33,635 nt of DNA from Planctomycetota bacterium (GTDB lineage: Bacteria > Planctomycetota > UBA1135 > GCA-002686595): the NCBI GenBank assembly GCA_016872795.1, contig VGYZ01000036.1:1-33635 (forward strand). The letters run 5' to 3'. The notes beneath the pieces were generated by a model that was not told the origin of the DNA, searched no databases, and saw only the letters and a list, made by a program, of their open reading frames with translations. Positions 8,079 through 18,810 of this stretch are shown piece by piece (positions within the stretch are counted from its first letter, which is position 1; each line of letters begins with the position of its first letter). The position numbers and the translations under genes are program-made.

Positions 8079-8788
8079 AGCTCGATCTCGTCGTGATCGC
8101 CGCCCACCCCGACGACGCGGAGATCTGCGTCGGAGGCACCCTGCTGCGCCTCGTCGATGCGGGCTGGAAGATCGGAATCATCGACCTGACGCGGGGCGAA
8201 ATGGGCTCGCGTGGCACGCAGGCCGAGCGCGAGTCCGAGACCGCCGCCGCCAGTCGCTGCCTCGGCCTGACGGTGCGCCACAACCTCGGGCTCCCCGACG
8301 GCCGGGTCGTCGCCAGCGTGGACGCGCGGGAGCGGCTCGCGCGCATGCTGCGCGAGCATGCGCCCGACATCGTGCTCGCGCAGCATGTCGAGGACCTGCA
8401 TCCCGACCACGCCGCCACCGGCCGGCTGGCGCGCGAGGCGTGGTATTTGAGCGGACTCGCCCGCTTGGCCGCACAAGACGGCGGCCCGAGCGCGAGGCGG
8501 CCGCGGCGCCTGTACCACTTCATGGGCCATGTTCCGTTCGATCCCACATTGGTGGTCGACATCGGCCCCGTCTGGGAGCGCAAGCTCGAGCTCGTGCGCT
8601 GCTACCGCAGCCAGCTCGAGCCAACGCACGCTGAGGACAAGGGCGAGCACTTCCTGTTCGGAGCCGACATCCTCGCCCGCATGGAGACGCGCGCCAGATT
8701 CTTCGGCGAGCGCATCGGCGTGCGGGTGGGGGAGCCGCTGCTCTCACTCGGACCGATCCCGATCGCCGACCCGCTGCGACTGCGCTAG
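8075..8788 (+). CDS. bshB1: Bacillithiol biosynthesis deacetylase BshB1
   Basis: A zinc-dependent LmbE/PIG-L-type deacetylase that removes acetyl from GlcNAc-malate to give GlcN-malate. It has 237 residues. The metal and catalytic motif HPDDAE is at about residues 11-16; GEMGSRGT, NLGLPDG and the second metal site segment HPDHAATGRLAREAWYLSGL are also present, as in BshB1. The C-terminal YRSQL segment is typical of the family. The start is TTG at 8075, overlapping the bshC stop by four bases (TTGA). The next gene, parA, starts 83 bases downstream, so the bsh operon is interrupted by it. Confidence 0.92.
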   Translation: MKLDLVVIAAHPDDAEICVGGTLLRLVDAGWKIGIIDLTRGEMGSRGTQAERESETAAASRCLGLTVRHNLGLPDGRVVASVDARERLARMLREHAPDIVLAQHVEDLHPDHAATGRLAREAWYLSGLARLAAQDGGPSARRPRRLYHFMGHVPFDPTLVVDIGPVWERKLELVRCYRSQLEPTHAEDKGEHFLFGADILARMETRARFFGERIGVRVGEPLLSLGPIPIADPLRLR

Positions 8789-8856
8789 CTCGTTCGTACA
8801 CGCGCGAAAACTGCCGGCGTCCGCGCTGGATGCACCCCCGCCGCGCCGCCGCGCGC

Positions 8857-8862
8857 TAGACT
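8857..8862 (+). promoter_or_regulatory. Candidate -10 element before parA
   Basis: TAGACT preceded by GC, 4 of 6 to TATAAT, ends nine bases before the parA ATG, so a transcript would be nearly leaderless. No clear -35 is visible. The same GCTAGACT string recurs before the TIM-barrel gene at 32348. Confidence 0.25.
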
Positions 8863-8871
8863 CTCCGGTCC

Positions 8872-10014
8872 ATGCGCCGCATCGCGTTGATCAACCAAAA
8901 GGGTGGGGTGGGAAAGACCACCACGACCGTGAATCTCGGCGCTGCCCTCGCGCGAGCCGGCCGACGCGTGGTCGTGATCGACCTCGACCCGCAGGCCAAT
9001 CTCTCGCTGCACCTCGACGTGCAGCTCGAGAGTGGAGAGCCGTCCACGTACGCGGTGTTGCTCGGGAACTGCGCCTTCGGCGCTGCGTTGCGCGACTCCA
9101 AGACGCCTGGCTTGCGGCTCTTGCCCTCGAACATCGACCTCTCGGGCGCCGAGCTCGAGCTCGCCAACGCCTTCGGCCGCGAGCTGATCCTGCGCGACGC
9201 GATCGACACGTGGGAGAAAGAACACCGCGAGCAGCATGGCGAGGCGCCTGCGGACTACGTGCTGCTCGATTGTCCGCCGAGCCTCGGCCTGCTCTCCATC
9301 AACGGGCTCGTTGCGGCCTTTGAGACCGTGATCTCCGTGCAGACCGAGTTCTTCGCCCTGCAGGGCATGACCAAGCTCGTGGACATCGTCGGCTTGCTGC
9401 GTCGTCGACTGAACCCGCGCCTGGAGATCACGGGCTTCCTGCCGTGCCTCTACGACAACCGCACGAAGCTGGCGCGCGAGGTGATCGCGGAGCTGCGCTC
9501 CCACTTCCCCGGCAAAGTCTTCACGCGCGCCATCGCCAAGAACGTGAAGCTCGCGGAGGCGCCGAGCTACGGCAAGACGATCTTCGAGTACGCGAGCGAG
9601 TCGACGGGCGCGCAGGACTACGAGCTCGTCGCCGCCGAAGTGATGGCACAGGAAGCCGCGCACGCTGAGCTGCTCGCGCGCTTCCCGGCGCCGCCGACCT
9701 CTGCGCCGCCGAGAAGCGCGGCTTCGATCTCCGCATCCTCGCTGTCCACATCCTCGACGCCCCCGTCGCGCGGCGCGCCGGCCCACAAGCCGATGTCGCA
9801 CACGCCGTCGAACCACAAGCAGTCGACGCGCGCGACGGAATCGGCGGCTGAAGCGGCGACCACGTCGGCGACGACGCTGGAGAGGCCCGCGGTGCTCGCG
9901 CAGATCGACCTCGAGCCGCGCTCGAGCGTGAAGTCGCCGCCCGAGCACGCCAACGACGACGAACTGCCCGAGCTGCCTCCGGACGCGGTGCTGCTCGAAG
10001 GCGCCGCCGACTAG
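8872..10014 (+). CDS. parA: ParA/Soj-type partition ATPase with a long Ser/Pro/Thr-rich tail
   Basis: ParA forms an ATP-dependent DNA-bound gradient that moves ParB-parS complexes. It has 380 residues. The deviant Walker A INQKGGVGKTTTTVN is at residues 7-21 with Lys10 and Lys15, LDPQAN at about 39, and Walker B VLLDCPPSLG at about 127. The ATPase domain ends near residue 262. About 115 further residues are Ser/Thr/Pro/Ala-rich and acidic at the end; most chromosomal ParA proteins stop near 260-290. The gene sits between bshB1 and bshA, not beside parB. Unlike neighbouring genes its ATPase domain uses GAC-GTG, TAC-GTG and AAC-GTG freely, so six ACGT occur in 1.1 kb, which hints at a separate history. 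Confidence 0.93.
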   Translation: MRRIALINQKGGVGKTTTTVNLGAALARAGRRVVVIDLDPQANLSLHLDVQLESGEPSTYAVLLGNCAFGAALRDSKTPGLRLLPSNIDLSGAELELANAFGRELILRDAIDTWEKEHREQHGEAPADYVLLDCPPSLGLLSINGLVAAFETVISVQTEFFALQGMTKLVDIVGLLRRRLNPRLEITGFLPCLYDNRTKLAREVIAELRSHFPGKVFTRAIAKNVKLAEAPSYGKTIFEYASESTGAQDYELVAAEVMAQEAAHAELLARFPAPPTSAPPRSAASISASSLSTSSTPPSRGAPAHKPMSHTPSNHKQSTRATESAAEAATTSATTLERPAVLAQIDLEPRSSVKSPPEHANDDELPELPPDAVLLEGAAD

Positions 10015-10018
10015 GGTC

Positions 10019-11179
10019 GTGAGTCGCAAGCTGCGCATCGGCATTCTCTGCCATCCCACCTACGGTGGCTCCGGTGTGGTGGCGAGCGAGCTCGCGCTCT
10101 CGCTGGCCGATGCGGGCCACGATGTGCATGTCTTCAGTCACGAAGTTCCGCCGCGACTCGCGCGTTCACCCGGCTTCGTCCAGATGCATCGCGCACAAGG
10201 CGTGCCCTACCCGCTGTTCCACTCGACGCCGCACGACTTGGCGATCACGTCGGCGATTCTGGATGTTCACCGCGCCGCTGGGCTCGACATCCTGCATGCG
10301 CACTACGCGCTTCCGCATGCCGTGTCCGCCTACCTCGCTCGCGCCGCTGCACGGAGCGACCGGGGGCGACCCGCGCCGCGCATCGTCACGACGCTGCACG
10401 GCACGGACATCACGCTGGTCGGCAACGAATCCTCCTACGCGCCGCTGACTCAGTTCGTGATCCGAGAGAGCGATGCGGTGACCACCGTCTCGCACTGGCT
10501 CTCGCGTGAAACGCGCGCACGCTTCTGCGTCGATGGCGGCGCTCCCTGCCACCTCGAGGTGATTCCAAACTTCGTCGACACGGCCGGGTTCTCTCCGAGC
10601 GCGCTGCGCGAGCCGAGCGCTTGCCAGCGCGCGGACGGGCCGACCGTCGTGCATGTGAGCAACTTCCGTCCCGTGAAGCGCGTTCCTTGGCTTGTGCGCG
10701 CGTTTGCGGCGGCGCTCAAGGGTCGCTCGGCAACCTTGGTGCTCGTCGGCGACGGACCCGACCAGCTCGAGTGCCGCGCGCTGGCGCGTGAGCTGGGCAT
10801 CGTGGAGCATGTGCTGTTCCTCGGCGAGCGCGACGCGCTGGCCGAACTGCTCGCGCCGGCCGGCGTGTTCGCGCTCTCGAGCTCGTCGGAATCCTTCGGT
10901 CTCTCCGCGCTCGAAGCGATGTCGTGCGGCACTCCGGTCGTCGCAACCGATGTGGGCGGTGTGAGCGAAGTCGTCGAGCATGGCGTCACGGGACTGCTGT
11001 CGCCGGCCAACGACCGCGAGGCCTTCGGCTCGCATCTCGCGGAGCTGCTCTTCTCGCCCGACGCCGCTCGCAAGATGGGAAGCGCGGCGCGCGAGAGCGC
11101 TGTGCGGCGCTTCGAACGGGCGGCCATCGTCCCCCGGTACGAGGCGCTCTATCGGCGAGTGCTAGGCTCGGCGTCGTGA
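10019..11179 (+). CDS. bshA: Bacillithiol glycosyltransferase BshA
   Basis: A retaining GT4 glycosyltransferase that joins UDP-GlcNAc and L-malate to give GlcNAc-malate, the first step of bacillithiol synthesis. It has 386 residues from a GTG four bases after the parA stop. The N-terminal domain shows GILCHPTYGGSGVVASELA and the BshA-typical LHGTDITLVGNESSY. The C-terminal nucleotide-binding domain shows VSNFRPVKR, LVGDGPD and the EX7E region SSSESFGLSALEAMSCGTPVVATDVGG. Its stop overlaps the GTG of the cysteine desulfurase (GTGA), so the two are likely translated together. Confidence 0.92.
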   Translation: MSRKLRIGILCHPTYGGSGVVASELALSLADAGHDVHVFSHEVPPRLARSPGFVQMHRAQGVPYPLFHSTPHDLAITSAILDVHRAAGLDILHAHYALPHAVSAYLARAAARSDRGRPAPRIVTTLHGTDITLVGNESSYAPLTQFVIRESDAVTTVSHWLSRETRARFCVDGGAPCHLEVIPNFVDTAGFSPSALREPSACQRADGPTVVHVSNFRPVKRVPWLVRAFAAALKGRSATLVLVGDGPDQLECRALARELGIVEHVLFLGERDALAELLAPAGVFALSSSSESFGLSALEAMSCGTPVVATDVGGVSEVVEHGVTGLLSPANDREAFGSHLAELLFSPDAARKMGSAARESAVRRFERAAIVPRYEALYRRVLGSAS

Positions 11180-12330
11180 GCGAACCGCTCTACTTCGACT
11201 CCAACGCGACGGCACGCCTGCGCCCCGAAGTGCGCGCGAGCTATCTCGAGGCGCTCGAGCGCGTGCGAGGAAACCCCGCGAGCCTCCACGGTCCGGGGCG
11301 CAACGCGCGACACATGCTGGACGAAGCGCGTGGGCGCCTCGCTGCTGCGCTCGGCGTGCACGAAGACGAGCTCCTGTTCACTTCCGGTGGGACGGAGTCC
11401 AACAACCTCGCCCTCCTCGGCGCGCTGCGCGCGCGCGGCCGCACGGCTGGCCTCGCCGTTTCGTCCATTGAGCACGCCTCGGTGCTCGGGCCTGCACGGG
11501 CGCTGGAGCGCGCGGGCCATCCGCTGCTCATCATTGAAGTCGACGAGACGGGCTCGGTGCGCCCCGCGTCGCTTCATGCTGCGCTCGCCGCTCCCGCGAC
11601 CGCGCTCGTCAGCACCATGGCGGCCAACAACGAGCTCGGCACATGTAGCCCGCTCGCGGAGATCGCGGCCGCGCTGGAGCGCGCCCCCCGTCGCCCGTTC
11701 TGGCACGTGGACGCCGTACAGGCGCTCGGTCGCGTGCCGCTCGACCTGCGCGGGCTGGGCATCGACCTCGCGAGCTTCAGCCTCCACAAGGTCGGCGCGC
11801 CGGTCGGTGTCGGCCTGCTGTACCGGCGCTCCGGGGTCGCGCTCGAGCCCCTGATGTATGGTGGAGAGCAGGAGCAGAGCCTGCGGCCAGGCACGGAGAA
11901 TGTCGCTGGCGCTGTGGCGGCGGCCACTGCGGTCGAGCTGGCGTTGGCCGAGCTCGCGCAGAACCGTGAACGGCTGGCCGCGCTCGCTGTGCTGCTTTGG
12001 GGACAACTTGTCATCAAGTTGCCCCACCTGAAGCTCCTCGGCCTGCCCATCGACCACCCCCGACGACTGCCCGGAACCCTGAACATCCTGTCGCAGGGGC
12101 TCGAGGGGAAGGTGCTGGTGATGCGTCTGGATCTCGCCGGTGTGGCCGCCAGTGCCGGCTCGGCCTGCGCCAGCGGCTCTCTCGAGCCAAGCCATGTCCT
12201 GAAGGCCATCGGCTGCTGCGACGACGAGGCGCGCAGCGGCTTGCGGCTGTCCTGCGGCCATGAGACGCGTGCAGAAGACGTCCACAGGCTGGTGGAAAGC
12301 CTGTGGAGAACCCTGAGGGGTCGAACGTAA
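11176..12330 (+). CDS. Cysteine desulfurase, NifS/IscS group I
   Basis: A PLP enzyme that moves sulfur from cysteine to acceptor proteins for Fe-S clusters or thio-modifications. It has 384 residues from GTG 11176, which overlaps the bshA stop. The N-terminal signature is YFDSNATARLRPEV (family: YLDNNATT). FTSGGTESNN lies at about residue 74. The PLP lysine is Lys205 in SLHKVGAPVGVG, and the catalytic Cys331 lies in SAGSACASGSLEPSHVL, the longer group I loop. Coupling to bacillithiol genes suggests supply or use of cysteine sulfur near that pathway, which is inference. No IscU-like scaffold gene is adjacent. An inverted repeat lies in the last 50 bases. Confidence 0.9.
   Translation: MSEPLYFDSNATARLRPEVRASYLEALERVRGNPASLHGPGRNARHMLDEARGRLAAALGVHEDELLFTSGGTESNNLALLGALRARGRTAGLAVSSIEHASVLGPARALERAGHPLLIIEVDETGSVRPASLHAALAAPATALVSTMAANNELGTCSPLAEIAAALERAPRRPFWHVDAVQALGRVPLDLRGLGIDLASFSLHKVGAPVGVGLLYRRSGVALEPLMYGGEQEQSLRPGTENVAGAVAAATAVELALAELAQNRERLAALAVLLWGQLVIKLPHLKLLGLPIDHPRRLPGTLNILSQGLEGKVLVMRLDLAGVAASAGSACASGSLEPSHVLKAIGCCDDEARSGLRLSCGHETRAEDVHRLVESLWRTLRGRT
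12281..12310. repeat. Inverted repeat with DnaA-box-like arms at the 3' end of the desulfurase gene
   Basis: Arms 12281-12290 (TCCACAGGCT) and 12298-12307 (AGCCTGTGGA) are a perfect 10-base inverted repeat with a 7-base loop. The right arm extends into TGTGGAGAA (12302-12310), whose complement TTCTCCACA differs from the DnaA box TTATCCACA at one base. There is no T-run, so a classic terminator is unlikely. DnaA binding is inference. Confidence 0.4.
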
Positions 12331-12753
12331 GCTGGCTGCGGACAAGGCGCTTGTGAGCTCTTGGCGGATAGTTTGGCTCGCGCCCGTTGACAGGTTCGCG
12401 CCGCGGCCGTCGAATGCCCCTCCGCGTCTGTAGCCGTATCGATCGGCTTCCGCACCTCGAACAGCCCGCTCCACCCCTCTCCCCAGCCTTCGGCCGTCCC
12501 CGGCCCCCGCTTCCAAACCCGGCCAAGCGGGCTGAAGGCCTCTGGAGAACTTGGGGGCAATTTGATGGTCGGAAGCGTCCCGGTCGGCGCCTCGATGGCA
12601 ACCCCCAGCGAGACCGCCGGCGCCCCCGAAAGGGGCGCGCGCCTACCGAGAGCGGCGCATCGATCCGTTTGACTCGCACCCCCCCAAGACCGGCCACCCT
12701 CGACCGGCGCCGAGCCCCGCTGCCGGGCAAGGCGTGGCCCGGACGCTGCCCCC
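12331..12753. other. 423-base non-coding region upstream of dnaA
   Basis: No gene is supported here; the frames that cross it have biased, low-complexity translations. The region is GC-rich with C-runs and lacks an AT-rich segment. It contains a promoter-like TTGACA at 12387 and no clear full DnaA box. It probably carries dnaA transcription signals and might be part of oriC. Confidence 0.5.
12387..12415 (+). promoter_or_regulatory. Candidate dnaA promoter
   Basis: A perfect -35 hexamer TTGACA (12387-12392), a 17-base spacer, then TCGAAT (12410-12415), 4 of 6 to TATAAT. It would give a leader of about 330 bases before dnaA. This is the only full TTGACA noticed in the gap, but the -10 is weak. 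Confidence 0.3.
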
Positions 12754-14331
12754 ATGCATTCCGATCAAGACCCCAGCCTCTCCGGAGGCGCCCTCGCGCT
12801 ACCCCGCGCGAGCTCCGCCGCCGACGCGGTTCAGGAGCTTCCGAACTCGTCGACCGACGCGCTGCAGGGCCAGCGTGACGAAGCCCCTGCTAGCGCTTGG
12901 GGCGAAGTTCTGGAGGAGCTGCGCAAGCTGCTCAACCGCCAGCAGATGGAGACATGGTTCCGGACTGCGCTGCTGCGCTCCGCTGGCCCCGAAGGCGTGG
13001 TGGTGGTGGTGCAGAACTCCTTCACTTCGAACTGGCTGCGCTCCGCGCCCTACATCACGGCGCTCGAGGCCGCGGTCCGCAGCGTGTTCGGAGCCCCGTG
13101 GCCCGTGCAGATCGTCGTCGATCCCGAACTCGCGCTGCGCGCTCGCTGCGTCGCGCCCTCTGGCATCGCGCCCGCGGGCGCCGTGACCAGCGGCGCTGGG
13201 TCCGCGTCCGCGCGTCCTGCGGCGCCCGTCCCGTCGTCGGCGCCGACCGCGGGTCGCGCCGCAACGCGCGACAGCCGCGCCCCGACGGAAGCCGGTCTGC
13301 TGTGGAGCTCCGATGTCACACTCAACCCGCACTACCGCTTCGACGGCTTCGTCGTCGGGCCGTGCAACCGCTTCGCCTACGCCGCAGCGGTGGGCGTGTC
13401 CGAGTCGCCCGGACGCTCCTACAACCCGCTCTTCCTCCACGGGTCGGTCGGCCTCGGCAAGACGCACCTCTTGCAGTCGCTGTGCTACTCGCTGCTCGAG
13501 CGCAGCCCCGAGACGCGGATCCTGTACCTCTCCTGCGAGACTTTCATCAACCACTTCATCAGCGCGCTCGAAAACGGCGACCTGCAGAAGTTCCGCAACA
13601 AGTACCGCAATGTCGATGTGCTCGTGGTGGACGACATCCACCTGCTCGCCAACAAAGAGCGCACGCAGGAGGAGTTCTTCCACACGTTCAACACGCTCTA
13701 CAATGCTTCCAAGCAGATCGTGCTCTCGTCGGACTCGCCCCCCAAGGAGATCCCGACCCTGCAGGATCGCTTGGTTTCGCGCTTCAAGTGGGGCCTCGTC
13801 ACCGAGATCGAGAAGCCCTGCTACGAGACGCGCATGGCGATCTTGAAGCGCAAGAGCCGCGAGCGTGGCAAGGAACTGCCCGACAGCGTGGCGCAGCTCG
13901 TCGCCGAGCATGTGGACTCGAACATCCGAGAGCTCGAGGGCGCGGTCAACCGCCTGCTCGGGTACGCGAGCCTCAATTCCCTCGATGTGACGCCCGATCT
14001 CGCGCGCCATGTGCTGCGCGATGTGTTCCTGTCGCCGAAGGGCCAGCCGTCCATGGACGACATCCTTCGTCTCGTCACGTCGCACTTCCAGATCAAGGTC
14101 ACCGAGCTGCAGTCCCGGCGCCGCACGAAGGCCATCGCGCATCCCCGCCAGATCGCCATGTTCCTCGCGCGCTCGATCACGCGACACTCTCTCGAGGAAA
14201 TCGGAGGGTTCTTCGGTGGCCGCGATCACACCACCGTGCTCTACGCGGTGGAACAGATCGAGAAGCAGACGAAGGCGGACAATCGCTTCCGAGCGCTGAT
14301 CCAGGGGCTGCTCGGGCAGCTGCGGCGCTGA
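12754..14331 (+). CDS. dnaA: Chromosomal replication initiator DnaA
   Basis: Opens oriC and loads the helicase. It has 525 residues, longer than the usual 450-470 because of an extra roughly 45-residue N-terminal leader and a Pro/Ala/Ser linker at about 135-190. Domain I is at about 47-130, with LLNRQQMETWFR. Domain III has Walker A GSVGLGKT at 230-237, Walker B VVDDIHLL with Asp293 and Asp294, and SRFKWGL. Domain IV ends in the DnaA-box-binding helix-turn-helix with GGFFGGRDHTTVLYA. No Shine-Dalgarno precedes the ATG at 12754. Long non-coding gaps lie on both sides, as expected near oriC. Confidence 0.96.
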   Translation: MHSDQDPSLSGGALALPRASSAADAVQELPNSSTDALQGQRDEAPASAWGEVLEELRKLLNRQQMETWFRTALLRSAGPEGVVVVVQNSFTSNWLRSAPYITALEAAVRSVFGAPWPVQIVVDPELALRARCVAPSGIAPAGAVTSGAGSASARPAAPVPSSAPTAGRAATRDSRAPTEAGLLWSSDVTLNPHYRFDGFVVGPCNRFAYAAAVGVSESPGRSYNPLFLHGSVGLGKTHLLQSLCYSLLERSPETRILYLSCETFINHFISALENGDLQKFRNKYRNVDVLVVDDIHLLANKERTQEEFFHTFNTLYNASKQIVLSSDSPPKEIPTLQDRLVSRFKWGLVTEIEKPCYETRMAILKRKSRERGKELPDSVAQLVAEHVDSNIRELEGAVNRLLGYASLNSLDVTPDLARHVLRDVFLSPKGQPSMDDILRLVTSHFQIKVTELQSRRRTKAIAHPRQIAMFLARSITRHSLEEIGGFFGGRDHTTVLYAVEQIEKQTKADNRFRALIQGLLGQLRR

Positions 14332-14596
14332 AGCGGGAGCGTGTTGACGGGCGTGCGCGGCGCGGGCTCGTCGTGCGCCCGGCCCCCGCGCGCGAGCTCA
14401 GCCGGCGTGCGCGCCCTGCGCGCTGCGCTTCCCCGGCCGTCCGCCAGGCCTCGGCCCCGACCCACGGTCCGCGCTCGACGCCGCTGCGCGTTGTCGGGAA
14501 CCGCGTCAACAAGCTGGGGAATCGTGGCTTGCAAGCTCTGCACCCAGCGGGGATCTGGGGGCACAACCTCGCCCTGGCGGATACCCCCAAGTTCTC

Positions 14597-14637
14597 CCCG
14601 TGGAGGCGTGTGCCAAACCCCGCCGCTCCTCCACGGG
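14597..14637. repeat. Perfect 10-base inverted repeat in the dnaA-dnaN gap
   Basis: CCCGTGGAGG (14597-14606) and CCTCCACGGG (14628-14637) are exact reverse complements separated by 21 bases. No T-run follows, so it is not a standard terminator. It may be an operator or an origin element. Confidence 0.5.
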
Positions 14638-14728
14638 TCATGCACCGTTTTCCGCGCGTCGAAGGCTGCTCCGAAATAGACGCAAACTCTTGGCAGGAAA
14701 GCACCTGTGACATCGATGCCGAGCGTTC

Positions 14729-14757
14729 TTCACAGCCTCGGCGCCCGTTATGATGAT
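14729..14757 (+). promoter_or_regulatory. Candidate dnaN promoter
   Basis: TTCACA (5 of 6 to TTGACA) at 14729-14734, a 17-base spacer, then GATGAT (4 of 6) at 14752-14757. A TATGAT (5 of 6) overlaps at 14749-14754 but with only 14 bases of spacing. The transcript would begin about 85 bases before dnaN. Confidence 0.3.
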
Positions 14758-14847
14758 GAAGAAATCTAGCTAGCTTCGAGGAGCGGAAAAACCGCCGATC
14801 CCGCTCGCTCCGCACCCGGTCCAACCCCAAGCCGTCTGGATGTCCCC

Positions 14848-18721
<3,874 letters not shown>

Positions 18722-18810
18722 GGCGAGCGCGCGGCGGGGGCGGAATTTCTTTCCGGGCGCTCAGGATCCGGGGGTTCGAGGGCCGATAGCTCTCCCCGAT
18801 CTCCCCCGCC

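Larger units (their letters stand above)
14332..14847. other. 516-base non-coding dnaA-dnaN gap, candidate oriC
   Basis: The longest gene-free stretch in the window, and the classic place for an origin. It holds the 8-base inverted pair TGTTGACG (14342-14349) and CGTCAACA (14504-14511), the palindrome GCTTGCAAGC (14527-14536), a 10-base inverted repeat at 14597-14637, a DnaA-box-like TTCTTCACA (7 of 9; 14726-14734) and a relatively AT-rich stretch at about 14747-14781 that could unwind. No cluster of full DnaA boxes was found, so origin function is only suggested. Confidence 0.45.

Noticed and set aside
12004-12021. 7-base inverted repeat CAACTTG/CAAGTTG in the desulfurase gene
   Set aside because: Short, inside conserved coding sequence, no T-run and no positional reason for function.
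14341-14679. Open frame in the dnaA-dnaN gap
   Set aside because: Low-complexity Arg/Pro/Ser translation, no ribosome site and no motif; the gap is better treated as non-coding.
14747-14765. ATGATGATGAAGAAA repeat resembling DnaA-trios next to a weak DnaA box
   Set aside because: The triplets read in the wrong polarity relative to the known 3'-GAT-5' trio arrangement downstream of a DnaA box.
18741-18755. CGGAA/TTCCG hairpin after gyrB as a terminator
   Set aside because: Only five base pairs and no following T-run.
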